Source of the DNA: Candidatus Nitrosopumilus limneticus | GTDB taxonomy: Archaea > Thermoproteota > Nitrososphaeria > Nitrososphaerales > Nitrosopumilaceae | Assembly (NCBI GenBank): GCA_022117465.1 | Contig: JAHCGZ010000004.1 | Location: 62,001-126,000, forward strand | Reading direction: 5' to 3' | Length of the DNA: 64,000 nucleotides | In this document: one piece after another, positions 1-9,339 of the stretch | How the letters are laid out: each line of letters begins with the position of its first letter | Numbering within the stretch: position 1 is the first letter of the stretch | Position numbers and translations under genes: made by a program | The notes under the pieces: generated by a model | The model's database searches: none | What the model was told of the DNA's origin: nothing | Seen by the model: only the letters and a program-made list of their open reading frames with translations

Positions 1-338
1 ATCGCTCCTTTATCATTTGCACAAATTACATTTCCAAGTGCATTAAATTTAGTATCTAAAACTCCAACTTCTAACTTTGTTTCATTTTTTAAAAAATCAT
101 ATTCATCTTGATATGCAGTAGTTGGCAATAGAAATCCTTTATTGTTCATTACTGACAATGCTCCAATTAATCTTGTATTTGCAATTGCAGCATAGATTAT
201 TTCAATATTCAAATACTCCTCTAGTTTTTTTGCCTTAGTTTCTGCAAATCCCATTGGTACCAATCCAATTGTATCATTAACGCTAATGTAAACGCCAATG
301 TTCGGTCCTCTATAAACATCATATTTGACAATATCCAT
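1..338 (-). CDS. eif6: Translation initiation factor aIF6, partial (3' end outside window)
   Basis: Read on the reverse strand from an ATG at 338, the frame stays open to the window edge (about 112 codons). The protein begins MDIVKYDVYRGPNIGVY and contains IGLVPMGF, the NTRLIGALSVMNNKG stretch and GNVICANDKGA. These are the repeating pentein-type blocks of archaeal/eukaryotic IF6, the ribosome anti-association factor that binds the large subunit. The C-terminal half lies left of position 1. The gene is divergent from the first ferredoxin, with a 135-base gap between the two starts. The family assignment rests on recognisable motifs only. Confidence 0.85.
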   Translation of the reverse strand, partial: MDIVKYDVYRGPNIGVYISVNDTIGLVPMGFAETKAKKLEEYLNIEIIYAAIANTRLIGALSVMNNKGFLLPTTAYQDEYDFLKNETKLEVGVLDTKFNALGNVICANDKGA

Positions 339-437
339 ATCAAGACTATTTATGGTTCAACGTTATGAACGTAAGGGAATTCTACCTGCCTAATTATTCA
401 ATTTTTTTATTTTAATTTGCTAGTTTTACTAGTTTCA

Positions 438-454
438 TCTAGATTTAAATAATA
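438..454 (+). promoter_or_regulatory. Core promoter (TATA/BRE region) of ferredoxin 1
   Basis: A 17-base element, TCTAGATTTAAATAATA, starts 36 bases before the ATG at 474. The identical 17 bases sit exactly 36 bases before the second ferredoxin ATG. The A/T core TTTAAATAATA is centred about 26 bases before the start codon, so the mRNA is probably leaderless. Confidence 0.7.
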
Positions 455-455
455 A

Positions 456-983
<528 letters not shown>

Positions 984-1040
984 ATTAACTATTTTTAGAT
1001 ACTAAAATTTAAATTTTTAATTTAGTCTTGACTAATTTAC

Positions 1041-1057
1041 TCTAGATTTAAATAATA
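1041..1057 (+). promoter_or_regulatory. Core promoter of ferredoxin 2
   Basis: Identical 17-base copy (TCTAGATTTAAATAATA) of the element before ferredoxin 1, again 36 bases before the ATG (1077). This gives the downstream gene its own leaderless promoter, so it does not depend only on read-through. Confidence 0.7.
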
Positions 1058-1076
1058 TTCTAAATTACCGGATTCA

Positions 1077-1622
1077 ATGGCAGATCTACAAATACCAGAA
1101 GACTTTTGTCAACACGGAGATCCTAAAGGAAAAACAAGCCATGGTAATGGTGAAAATTTCCATTATATCTGGGGTGACGGAAGAACTGATGGTGCAGCAT
1201 TCTCAAACGAAGATGTAAAGGCGGCCTATGCAGCAAGAGGAGAAAAACAAGTTCCTCTTGGAATTCATGGAACAAGCGTTGCAGTCGATTGGGATTCATG
1301 TGTAGCAGCTGGTTCATGCATGAGTGTATGTCCAGTTCAAACATTCCAATGGTTCAGAACCGAACAAGATATTCCAGCAGCAAAAGTTATTGGAACAACC
1401 TTTGAAGGTACTGGTTTAACAGAAATGGATGAAAGATTAGATTATACCGACAAATCAATGCCAATCAGAGAACACGATTGTACAGTTTGTATGGCATGTC
1501 AAGAAATTTGTCCTGAAGGAGCAATCCTTATTGAATCAGCTAATCAAGAATGGCACGAAAAAGCAGCCGGAACATATGTACTTATGAAATCTGGTTCTGA
1601 AAATCCACACGCACACGATTAA
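1077..1622 (+). CDS. Ferredoxin, zinc-containing 7Fe type (paralog 2)
   Basis: A 181-residue paralog of the preceding gene. Cluster motifs are C75-x5-C81-x3-C85-P and C135-x2-C138-x2-C141-x3-C145-P. This copy keeps histidines at 22, 29 and 64 (SHGNGENFHYIWG and GIHGT) and an Asp in the segment before the second cluster. It can therefore plausibly form the zinc site known from Sulfolobus ferredoxin, which its neighbour appears to have lost. There is one extra cysteine, C11. It is followed by a T-rich tract that may end transcription. Probable donors or acceptors in thaumarchaea are 2-oxoacid oxidoreductases or complex I, but nothing local decides this. Confidence 0.9.
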   Translation: MADLQIPEDFCQHGDPKGKTSHGNGENFHYIWGDGRTDGAAFSNEDVKAAYAARGEKQVPLGIHGTSVAVDWDSCVAAGSCMSVCPVQTFQWFRTEQDIPAAKVIGTTFEGTGLTEMDERLDYTDKSMPIREHDCTVCMACQEICPEGAILIESANQEWHEKAAGTYVLMKSGSENPHAHD

Positions 1623-1625
1623 AGA

Positions 1626-1648
1626 TTTTTTCTTTTTTCTTATTTTTA
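1626..1648 (+). terminator. T-rich archaeal terminator after ferredoxin 2
   Basis: Three runs of five to six T separated by single bases begin right after the ferredoxin 2 stop and before tRNA-Ser. Oligo-T tracts without a hairpin are the usual archaeal termination signal. Assigned by position and composition only. Confidence 0.4.
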
Positions 1649-1693
1649 TATTCATTATCAACAGATTTTAATCACTACTTTCAAACATTTTTT

Positions 1694-1777
1694 GCAGAGG
1701 TCGCCTAGCTCGGTAGGGCGCGGGCCTTGAGAGCCTGTGTGCGCAAGCATGCGGGGGTTCAAATCCCTCTCTCTGCG
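1694..1777 (+). tRNA. tRNA-Ser(UGA)
   Basis: Seven-pair acceptor stem GCAGAGG/TCTCTGC with discriminator G. Anticodon stem CGGGC/GCCTG encloses loop CTTGAGA, giving anticodon UGA. The long variable arm is that of a class II tRNA, consistent with Ser. T-arm GGGGG-TTCAAAT-CCCTC. No CCA is encoded and no intron is seen. The 84-base gene ends three bases before the convergent rfcS stop. Confidence 0.93.
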
Positions 1778-1780
1778 TTT

Positions 1781-2731
1781 TTATTTTTCTATTTTTGCAA
1801 TCTCTGCAAGCATTGCAGATAATTGAATTTCAGAATTTGCTCCTACTAAAATTCTGTAATCATACTTTGCAATTATTTCTAAAATATCTGATAGTTTATC
1901 GTGTTTTGATTTGAATACAGCTGAATTGATATATTTGAGAAAATCTGATACCGACATTCCATACACTTTTATCAATTCAATCATTTTCTCTCTTGATTTA
2001 ATGAGATCCCCTGTTAATGCAATTCTCAATACTTCATCAACATCAGTTGTTTTGGTTAACCCAGCTGAAGATGCTACTGTTTGTTCACTAATTTCTCCAA
2101 GACTTGCTGTAGCCTGCATCAGATTAATTGCATGTCTTAAATCACCTTCGGAATAATTAAAAATTGATTTTAGACCATTTTTACTCACTTTAATTTTTTC
2201 TTTTTTTGCAATTACTTCCAATCTATTAATAATGTCTTCCTCTGAAATAGTAGTAAATTTGAATGTGGCACATCTACTTTGAATTGGATCAATAATTTTT
2301 GAAACGTTATTTGCAATTAAAATAAATCTACAAACTTTTGCAGTATCTTCTATAATTCTTCTAAGTGCTGTTTGGGCGTCAGAAGTCATTTCATCTGCTT
2401 CATCCAAAATAATAATTTTAAAGGGGACATCTGATAACCCTACAAATCCTGAAAATTTCTTTATCTTCTCTCTTACCATTCCTATACCTCTTTCATCTGA
2501 GGCATTTAGCTCAAGTAGATTTCCTTCAATATTATCTCCTAAAATCTGTCTTGTAATACATAATGCAGTAGATGTTTTACCAACTCCTGCAGAACCTGAA
2601 AACATCAAATGTGGCATATCTGTTGGATCTTTAATTAGAGCAGATAAACTACCTATAATTTCAGTTTGTCCTACTATATCTGAAATTTGTTTTGGTCTAT
2701 ACTTTTCTACCCACATACCTTTTGCAGACAT
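1781..2731 (-). CDS. rfcS: Replication factor C small subunit
   Basis: A 316-residue AAA+ ATPase, the repeated subunit of the clamp loader that opens PCNA onto primed DNA. The N-terminus MSAKGMWVEKYRP is the RFC box. Walker A is GSAGVGKTS around residues 46-54, Walker B is ILDEADEM, and the arginine-finger motif is SRC in IQSRCATF. Length is normal for archaeal RfcS. It is transcribed divergently from the GINS-MCM-Hel308 operon, so replication functions are clustered; the large subunit lies 24 kb away at 26 kb. An A/T-rich box about 28 bases before the ATG suggests a leaderless message. Confidence 0.96.
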   Translation of the reverse strand: MSAKGMWVEKYRPKQISDIVGQTEIIGSLSALIKDPTDMPHLMFSGSAGVGKTSTALCITRQILGDNIEGNLLELNASDERGIGMVREKIKKFSGFVGLSDVPFKIIILDEADEMTSDAQTALRRIIEDTAKVCRFILIANNVSKIIDPIQSRCATFKFTTISEEDIINRLEVIAKKEKIKVSKNGLKSIFNYSEGDLRHAINLMQATASLGEISEQTVASSAGLTKTTDVDEVLRIALTGDLIKSREKMIELIKVYGMSVSDFLKYINSAVFKSKHDKLSDILEIIAKYDYRILVGANSEIQLSAMLAEIAKIEK

Positions 2732-2815
2732 ATAAAAATGAAAAGCCTAATCCCATTAATAAATCCGAATTGGTTATTCTCTAATACTATCTATTAAAAT
2801 CTAAATTTATCTAAA

Positions 2816-2929
2816 GTGTTACTAGCCTCAACCTGTGATAAATTAGGATCAAATGATCTCACTAAATTGTTAACAGAATTGATCGATCCGATACTTGAGG
2901 ATCTAAAAATCATAAGTGATCTCATATGA
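2816..2929 (+). CDS. Candidate 37-residue ORF heading the GINS-MCM operon
   Basis: A GTG-started frame with LLASTCDKLGSNDLTKLL near the start and ending LKIISDLI. Its TGA overlaps the GINS ATG as ATGA, the arrangement used for translational coupling. An A/T-rich box (about 2791-2800) lies roughly 22-25 bases before the GTG, so the GTG could be the first base of a leaderless mRNA. The peptide is amphipathic and mostly helical by eye, with one cysteine. I recognise no family. It may be a real micro-protein, a leader peptide controlling GINS translation, or chance; the short length keeps certainty low. Confidence 0.4.
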   Translation: MLLASTCDKLGSNDLTKLLTELIDPILEDLKIISDLI

Positions 2930-3444
2930 AAATTAAAGAAATTGAAAAAGTACATTCGATAGGATATCGGCTAAAAGATGCTAAAGTTACTATTAATCAG
3001 GATTTTAAGTATAATGTGGCTGGAATGAAAATTGACGGTGTTCAAGGTGATACTAATAACATGCCTCAATGGATTGGAAAGATTTTGAATGATAGTGGTA
3101 TAGGTACAATTGAAATGCCTGATATGATTACTGAGTTAAAACAAGCATTATCTAAAGAAAAAATGGTTGGAGAATATCAGTTATCGCGACTGGAACCCCA
3201 TTTCTATATTAAACTAAAACAATCAATGAAAGAATTGAATCGTGATGACTTTGATAAAGTTGAAAGTATTTTATTAGAATTATTTAGGATGAGAAGAGGT
3301 AAAATTGTAAAGCTAGCAGATTCTATCAAAATAAATTCTGATATTTATAATCAATTAACTGTTGAAGAAAATATTTTCTACAAAACTATCTATGATAATA
3401 GTAAAGAATTTGAAAATCAAGTAAGAGGAAATATCAATGAGTAG
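2926..3444 (+). CDS. GINS complex subunit
   Basis: A 172-residue replication protein that helps join MCM to form the active helicase. The N-terminal part (to about residue 65) looks like the small beta-rich B domain with MPQWIGKILNDSGI. The C-terminal part (70-165) is the helical A domain with LEPHFYIKLKQSMKEL and the RMRRGKIVKLA signature. That B-then-A order resembles Gins23, though the RRGKI motif is also found in Gins51, so the subtype is left open. The end overlaps the mcm start by 8 bases, which supports a co-translated replisome operon. Confidence 0.8.
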   Translation: MKIKEIEKVHSIGYRLKDAKVTINQDFKYNVAGMKIDGVQGDTNNMPQWIGKILNDSGIGTIEMPDMITELKQALSKEKMVGEYQLSRLEPHFYIKLKQSMKELNRDDFDKVESILLELFRMRRGKIVKLADSIKINSDIYNQLTVEENIFYKTIYDNSKEFENQVRGNINE

Positions 3445-5521
3445 TCAAACTAGTTCATTTACTGATTCTGCATTATCTGATAAAGTAAAAGAATTTTTAA
3501 CTAGATTCAAAGACAAGCAAGGAAATTACAAGTACGTTGACTCAATTGATTCCATGATGCCAAAAAATGCAAAATATATTGTAGTTGATTACAATGATCT
3601 TGTTACAGAACCTGAGATAGAAATTATATTTTCTGAAAATCCTGATAGAATTTTTGATGCATTTGGAAGGGCAATTAAAGAAGCATTACAAACAAGATTT
3701 CCAGCATATGCTGAAAAAATTAAGGAAGAAGTTCGTGTAAGAATAGCAAATTTCCCATTAGAAAGAAGTTTAAGACAAATTAATGCTGAAACAATTGGAA
3801 ATATTACAAGTGTTTCTGGTATGGTTGTTAGAGCATCAGAAGTTAAACCACTTGCAAAAGAATTAGTTTTTGTTTGTCCTGATGAACACATTACAAAAAT
3901 AGTACAACTAAAAGGAATGGATGCAAAAATTCCCGTAGTATGTGATAATCCAAGTTGCAAACAAAGAGATTTTGAATTAAAACCTGAAGCAAGTAAGTTT
4001 ATTGATTTTCAAATTCTTAGATTACAAGAACTTCCTGAAGATTTACCTCCAGGACAATTGCCTCATTATGTTGACGTTACAATTAGACAAGATTTAGTTG
4101 ATAATTCAAGACCTGGTGACAGAATTATCCTAACAGGAGTAGTTAGAGTAGAACAAGAATCAGTGGCTGGAGTTCAGCGTGGTCATAGTGGATTGTATAG
4201 ATTAAGAATTGAAGGTAATAATATTGAATTTTTAAGTGGTCGAGGTTCTAAAACTGATAGAAAAATAGGTAGAGAAGACATTTCTCCAGAAGAAGAAAAA
4301 CGAATTAAAGCTCTTAGTCAAAGTTCTGATGTTTATCAAAGATTAATTGATTCATTTGCTCCACACATTCAAGGTCAATCATTAATCAAAGAAGCTATTT
4401 TGTTACTCATTGTTGGTTCCAATCAAAGATTGTTAGGAGACGGTAGTAAAATTCGAGGTGACATCAATGTATTCTTGGTTGGTGATCCTGGCACTGCAAA
4501 AAGTGAAATGTTAAAATTTTGTGCAAGAATTGCACCACGTGGTTTGTATACATCTGGTAGAGGTTCAACAGCTGCAGGACTTACAGCTGCAGTAGTTAGA
4601 GACAAAACAGGAATTATGATGTTAGAAGCAGGAGCTGTTGTACTTGGAGATCAAGGATTAGTCAGTATAGATGAATTTGATAAAATGAAACCTGAAGATC
4701 GAAGTGCTTTACACGAAGTTATGGAACAACAATCTGCAAGTATTGCAAAAGGTGGAATTGTAGCTACATTAAATGCTAGAACATCAATTTTAGCTGCTGC
4801 AAACCCAATGTATGGAAAATACGATCCATTCAAAAATATTACAGAAAATGTTAATTTACCAATTCCATTATTGACTAGATTTGATTTAATTTTTGTTGTT
4901 AGAGATATTCCTACTAGAGAAAGAGATATACAAATTGCAACACACATTATTAGAAGAAATACCAATTCAGGAATAGATAAAAAATCTGTTATTGAAGTAG
5001 ATTTGTTAACAAAATATCTTTCATATGCAAAACGTGGAGAACCTCAATTAACAAAAGAGGCTGAAGCTAAAATTCTTGATTATTATTTACAAATGAGAAA
5101 TGTAGAATCTGAAGAAATGATTACTGTAACTCCTAGACAATTAGAAGGAATTATTAGACTTTCAACTGCTAGAGCAAGATTACTACTCAAAGACAAGGTG
5201 GAAGAAGAGGATGCTGAGCGCGCAATTTTCTTAATTCAAAGTATGCTTCAAGATGCAGGCGTTGATGTCAATACTGGTAAAGTTGATCTTGGTGTTTTAC
5301 AAGGAAGACCAAGAAGTGAAGTTTCAAAAATGCAATTATTTATGGATATTTTAAAAAGTCTTGAAGGTGACAATAAAGTAGGAGTAGAGGAACGAGCATT
5401 TGTTAAGGAACTAGAAAAAACTGAAAAGTTTACTGAAGAAGAAGCAAGAAATTACATTAGAAGAATGCTTAGAGAAGCATCTATTTATGAATCAAAACCC
5501 GGCCATTATAACCGAGTATGA
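3437..5521 (+). CDS. mcm: Replicative helicase MCM
   Basis: A 694-residue hexameric 3'-5' DNA helicase. Order of parts: N-terminal domain; zinc site C147, H151, C169, C174; beta-hairpin region; AAA+ core with Walker A GDPGTAKS (349-356), Walker B SIDEFDKM (D412, E413) and arginine finger in LLTRFDLIF (R481); C-terminal winged helix. The zinc site is a C3H variant (CPDEH then CDNPSC). Length is typical of archaeal MCM. It overlaps GINS upstream by 8 bases and Hel308 downstream by 4 (ATGA), so expression of the three is probably coupled. Confidence 0.98.
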   Translation: MSSQTSSFTDSALSDKVKEFLTRFKDKQGNYKYVDSIDSMMPKNAKYIVVDYNDLVTEPEIEIIFSENPDRIFDAFGRAIKEALQTRFPAYAEKIKEEVRVRIANFPLERSLRQINAETIGNITSVSGMVVRASEVKPLAKELVFVCPDEHITKIVQLKGMDAKIPVVCDNPSCKQRDFELKPEASKFIDFQILRLQELPEDLPPGQLPHYVDVTIRQDLVDNSRPGDRIILTGVVRVEQESVAGVQRGHSGLYRLRIEGNNIEFLSGRGSKTDRKIGREDISPEEEKRIKALSQSSDVYQRLIDSFAPHIQGQSLIKEAILLLIVGSNQRLLGDGSKIRGDINVFLVGDPGTAKSEMLKFCARIAPRGLYTSGRGSTAAGLTAAVVRDKTGIMMLEAGAVVLGDQGLVSIDEFDKMKPEDRSALHEVMEQQSASIAKGGIVATLNARTSILAAANPMYGKYDPFKNITENVNLPIPLLTRFDLIFVVRDIPTRERDIQIATHIIRRNTNSGIDKKSVIEVDLLTKYLSYAKRGEPQLTKEAEAKILDYYLQMRNVESEEMITVTPRQLEGIIRLSTARARLLLKDKVEEEDAERAIFLIQSMLQDAGVDVNTGKVDLGVLQGRPRSEVSKMQLFMDILKSLEGDNKVGVEERAFVKELEKTEKFTEEEARNYIRRMLREASIYESKPGHYNRV

Positions 5522-7647
5522 AAATAGAAAAATTAACACTTCCAGATTCTGCAATTGATTTTTTAAAATCACAAGGATATGAAAAATTATATCCACCGCA
5601 AGCTGATTGTGTTAAATCTGGATTATTAGATGGAAAAAGTATTTTGGTTTCTGCTCCTACTGCAAGTGGAAAAACTTTAATCGCAATGCTTGCAATGCTT
5701 AGTTATCTTTCAAAAAATGAAGGTAAAGTAATTTATCTTAGTCCATTGCGTGCATTAGCTGCTGAAAAATTTACTGAATTTAAAAAATTAGAAAATATCT
5801 TAATTGGTAAAAAAATTAAAACAAGTATTTCCACCGGTGATTTTAATCATATTGAAAAAAATTTAGAAAATAGTAATGTATTAATTTTAACAAATGAAAA
5901 AATGGATTCAATAATTAGACATGGTGCTAAATGGATTGAAGATATTGGTTTAGTAATTTCTGATGAAGTTCATCTAATTGGAGATGAAAGTCGAGGACCA
6001 ACACTTGAAATGATTTTAACTCACTTGAAATTACTAAATACTAAACCTCAGATAATAGGTCTTAGTGCCACAATAACTAATTCAAATGAAATTGCAGATT
6101 GGCTTGGTTGTAAATTGATAAAAAATGATTGGCGACCAGTTCCATTATCTGAAGGAGTATGCGATAATGGAAAAGTCACAATGAGTGATGGTAAAACATT
6201 TGAAGTTAAACCAAGTTTACGTGGAATTCCTATAGATTTAGGCGTACAATCTGTTCAAAATGGTGGTCAATCTCTAGTTTTTGCTGAAACTAGAGTTCGC
6301 TCAAAATCCCTTGCAACCAAAGCAGCTGATGTTATTTCGCAACTTTTAAAAAAAAATGAATTAAGTGCATTAGAAAAAATATCAAAACAATTACTTGCAG
6401 AAAATGAACACACAGAAATTGTAAAAACTTTAGCCATTTTAATAAAAAAAGGTGTTGCATTTCATCATGCTGGATTAAATCAAAAATGCAGAGAAATAGT
6501 AGAAAAAGAATTTCGTGCAGGAAATATCAAACTACTCTCATCAACTCCAACATTAGCAGCTGGTGTTAATCTTCCAGCAAGACGAGTTGTAATTTCAAAT
6601 ATTAACAGATATAATGCAAAAGTTGGTGCAAATAGACCAATCAGTATTTTAGAATATAAACAACTTTGTGGAAGAGCTGGAAGACCACAATATGATACGT
6701 ATGGTGAATCAATTATTGTCGGTAATGGAAACACTGAAGATTTAATTGAATATTATATTCATGGTGAACCAGAACCTATAGTTTCAAAAATTACTGAAGA
6801 TAAGTCTCTTCGAACACATATTCTAAGTGTAATTGTAACACATCCTGGAATAAAAAAAGAAGAACTTGTTGAATTCTTTTTACAAACGTTAGGTGGATTA
6901 CAAACAACAAAAGATACTTTAATTTTTGCAATCAATATTTCTTTACGTTTTCTTTTAACTCAACAATTAATAATTAAAAAAAGTGACAGATATGAAGGAA
7001 CTGCATTTGGAAAAAAGACATCAATGCTTTACATTGATCCTTTAACTGCAACATATTTTAGAGATGCAATAGATAATGTATCTGAAAAACGGAAACATAC
7101 TTTTGGATTTTTACATCTAATGACAAATTGCGAAGAATTTTTTCCTAAATTTTTACTTCGAAATAAGGACTATGAACCCACTAGTCTCATGATTGAAAAT
7201 CATTCTTCAGAATTAATTGGACCCATTTCTGAATATGATTGCTCTAGAAGTCTTTTAGCTTTACAAATGTGGATTACTGAGTCCAGCGAACTTGCTTTAT
7301 CTGATACTCTAGGAATTGAGGCTGGAGATATGCATAGAATGGTAGAAAATGCAAATTGGCTATCTTATTGTCTATGGGAAATTTCTAAACATATTGAACG
7401 AACTGATTTACTTGAAGAATTTAGTGATTTAAGAAAAAGAGTAGTTTATGGAATTAGAGCAGAATTATTAGATTTGGTGCGTGTAAAAGGAATTGGAAGA
7501 ATTAGAGCACGCGTGTTATTTAAAAATAATATAAAAAATTTAGATGATTTAGCAAAAATTCCTGTAAACAAATTGGCAGATATTGATAAAATTGGTTTAA
7601 CCATAGCAAATAACATTAAAGATGAATTAAAGAAGGTTAGATATTGA
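5518..7647 (+). CDS. hel308: ATP-dependent DNA helicase Hel308
   Basis: A 709-residue superfamily 2 helicase of the Ski2/Hel308 group that acts at stalled forks. Walker A is APTASGKT (46-53), the DEVH box follows with SDEVHLIGDESRG, and SATI and the Q-x-x-GRAGRPQYD motif VI are present. The C-terminus carries a helix-hairpin-helix (VKGIGRIRARVLFKNN). ATGA overlap with mcm places it in the replication operon, consistent with fork repair. The next gene begins inside its stop codon. Confidence 0.96.
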   Translation: MKIEKLTLPDSAIDFLKSQGYEKLYPPQADCVKSGLLDGKSILVSAPTASGKTLIAMLAMLSYLSKNEGKVIYLSPLRALAAEKFTEFKKLENILIGKKIKTSISTGDFNHIEKNLENSNVLILTNEKMDSIIRHGAKWIEDIGLVISDEVHLIGDESRGPTLEMILTHLKLLNTKPQIIGLSATITNSNEIADWLGCKLIKNDWRPVPLSEGVCDNGKVTMSDGKTFEVKPSLRGIPIDLGVQSVQNGGQSLVFAETRVRSKSLATKAADVISQLLKKNELSALEKISKQLLAENEHTEIVKTLAILIKKGVAFHHAGLNQKCREIVEKEFRAGNIKLLSSTPTLAAGVNLPARRVVISNINRYNAKVGANRPISILEYKQLCGRAGRPQYDTYGESIIVGNGNTEDLIEYYIHGEPEPIVSKITEDKSLRTHILSVIVTHPGIKKEELVEFFLQTLGGLQTTKDTLIFAINISLRFLLTQQLIIKKSDRYEGTAFGKKTSMLYIDPLTATYFRDAIDNVSEKRKHTFGFLHLMTNCEEFFPKFLLRNKDYEPTSLMIENHSSELIGPISEYDCSRSLLALQMWITESSELALSDTLGIEAGDMHRMVENANWLSYCLWEISKHIERTDLLEEFSDLRKRVVYGIRAELLDLVRVKGIGRIRARVLFKNNIKNLDDLAKIPVNKLADIDKIGLTIANNIKDELKKVRY

Positions 7648-8636
7648 TTGAATTAGTTATTCCAGCAATAATTTCTTGCATGTTTGCATTTTTTCTAGTA
7701 TATCTTACTACTCCCGTATTAATCAAAATTTTAGAAAAAAAGAATTACACTGTAAAAGATATGAATAAAAAAGAAAATGTAATGGTTGCAAGACCTGGTG
7801 GGATTTCTATAATATTGGGAATTGTTGTTTCAGAGATTGTTCTTTATGGATTTTTTCAACTTAATGAAATTCTTGCAGTAATAATTACAACTACAATTGC
7901 ATTTCTAATTGGTTATGTTGATGATAGAAGAGTAATGGGAGGTTGGTTTAAACCAGTAACTCTTGTAATCGCTGCACTTCCAATTCTTTTTCTTGGTACA
8001 TATGATTCAGATCTTGCATTTCCACTATTTGGCGATGTTCAAATTCCATTACTCTATATTGGATTGATATTTTTTATGATTCCTATAACTGGAAATACAA
8101 TTAATTCTATTGATGTTTTAAATGGTGTTGCTAGCGGTTTTATGGTAATTGCAAGTTTTACATTATCTATTTGTTTATTCATTTTACAAAATTATGAGAT
8201 TGCTATTATTAGTTTACCTTTAGGATTTGTTTCATTAGCATTTTACAAATATCATAAAATTCCAAGCAAAATTTTTCCTGGTGATTCTGGAGCACTAACA
8301 TTTGGAGCTATGTATGGTGTTATTGCAATTGTAGGTGGTGTGGAAATTATTGCAGCAGTTGCACTGTTACCTGCTATAATTAACTCATTTTTGTTTCTAT
8401 CTAGTGTAAAACGAGTAGTAGAACATCGACAAATTAAAGGTAAACCCGTAGAACATACTGCTGATTTTAAATTAAAAGCAACTAATGATAAAACAGCACC
8501 TGTAACTTTAGTAAGATTAATCCTTGCAGGTAATCCATTAACTGAAAAACAAGTCGGATATGCAATTTTCAAGCTTGCAATCTTTTCTGGAATTTTAGCT
8601 ATTATTACTGCATTTATGATGGGTGTTTCTCTTTGA
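7644..8636 (+). CDS. MraY/WecA-like glycosyl-1-phosphate transferase (GT4)
   Basis: A 330-residue polytopic membrane protein with about ten hydrophobic segments. It has family signatures GYVDDRR near residue 90-96 and NSIDVLNGVASG near 155, which bind Mg2+ and the nucleotide sugar. Such enzymes move a sugar-1-phosphate from a UDP-sugar to a polyprenyl phosphate, the first step of N-glycan or surface glycan assembly. The start is TTG, overlapping the Hel308 stop (TTGA). It is probably translated by coupling even though its role is unrelated to replication. Substrate cannot be read from sequence. Confidence 0.85.
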   Translation: MIELVIPAIISCMFAFFLVYLTTPVLIKILEKKNYTVKDMNKKENVMVARPGGISIILGIVVSEIVLYGFFQLNEILAVIITTTIAFLIGYVDDRRVMGGWFKPVTLVIAALPILFLGTYDSDLAFPLFGDVQIPLLYIGLIFFMIPITGNTINSIDVLNGVASGFMVIASFTLSICLFILQNYEIAIISLPLGFVSLAFYKYHKIPSKIFPGDSGALTFGAMYGVIAIVGGVEIIAAVALLPAIINSFLFLSSVKRVVEHRQIKGKPVEHTADFKLKATNDKTAPVTLVRLILAGNPLTEKQVGYAIFKLAIFSGILAIITAFMMGVSL

Positions 8637-8863
8637 AATCTGGACTTTATGGTTTTTTATTTACAATGTGGATTTTGATAATTCTTGGTGGTGGCATTAT
8701 GGTTGTTTTGTTAGGTCCGTTTACAATCCAACAATTTGGTGATTTTCATTGGATTATTACATCTGGAATTAAAATTACTATTGCTTTGGTATTAATTGTA
8801 ATATGGATTTTAATTTTATCTAAATTAAAAAATTATATCTTTAAAAAAGAATTAAAGTTTTAA
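8633..8863 (+). CDS. Small two-helix membrane protein, unknown
   Basis: A 76-residue protein starting at TTG overlapping the previous stop (TTGA). Two clear transmembrane segments (about residues 7-28 and 42-65) are joined by a short loop, QQFGDFHW, with a lysine-rich tail (KLKNYIFKKELKF). No family is recognised. Coupled translation suggests a partner role with the MraY-like transferase. It ends facing the convergent acetyltransferase gene, with a 4-base overlap of coordinates. Confidence 0.65.
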   Translation: MKSGLYGFLFTMWILIILGGGIMVVLLGPFTIQQFGDFHWIITSGIKITIALVLIVIWILILSKLKNYIFKKELKF

Positions 8864-9336
8864 CTCTCTATCCATTTTTTTCGTTTTTTATCATATTCTT
8901 CTCTACTATATCGTAGAAAAGCCGGACAACCTGCAACAACAGTATTTTCTTCAACATCTCTTGTTACAACAGCTCCCATTGCAACAACACTATTTTTTCC
9001 TATAGTCACACCTGCTTTAATCACCGCACGTGCACCAATTATTACATTATCTTCAATTGTCACTCCCATCATTTTATCACACATTGGATATGGGTCATTT
9101 GTTAAAACAGCTGCTGGACCAATAAACACATTTTTACCAATTCTAGATAGTGGTGGTATGTATGCTTGCCCTTCAATTTTTGTATTCTCTCCAATTTTAA
9201 CATTATAATCAATATGCACAAGTGAACCAATTTTCACATTATCTCCAATTTCACAATCATCTCCAATGTATGAGAAATGCCAAACTTTGACATTCTTACC
9301 AATTTTTGCCTTTTCGGAAATAAAATTTGTAACCAT
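8860..9336 (-). CDS. Left-handed beta-helix acyltransferase (WbpD-like)
   Basis: 158 residues of hexapeptide repeats (IGDNVKIGSLVHID, IGARAVIKAGVTIGKNSVVAMGAVVTRDV) forming the trimeric left-handed helix used by sugar N-acetyltransferases. The closest known group by eye is the WbpD/WlbB family, which acetylates a 3-amino sugar nucleotide. It is last in a minus-strand run with a Gfo/Idh dehydrogenase and an aminotransferase, which would be the oxidation, amination and acetylation steps of a diacetamido sugar. The specific sugar is inference. Confidence 0.85.
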   Translation of the reverse strand: MVTNFISEKAKIGKNVKVWHFSYIGDDCEIGDNVKIGSLVHIDYNVKIGENTKIEGQAYIPPLSRIGKNVFIGPAAVLTNDPYPMCDKMMGVTIEDNVIIGARAVIKAGVTIGKNSVVAMGAVVTRDVEENTVVAGCPAFLRYSREEYDKKRKKWIES

Positions 9337-9339
9337 TTT

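Noticed and set aside
1123..1344. Minus-strand ORF opposite ferredoxin 2.
   Set aside because: His/Leu-rich composition typical of the antisense of an AT-rich gene; the plus strand encodes a clear ferredoxin.
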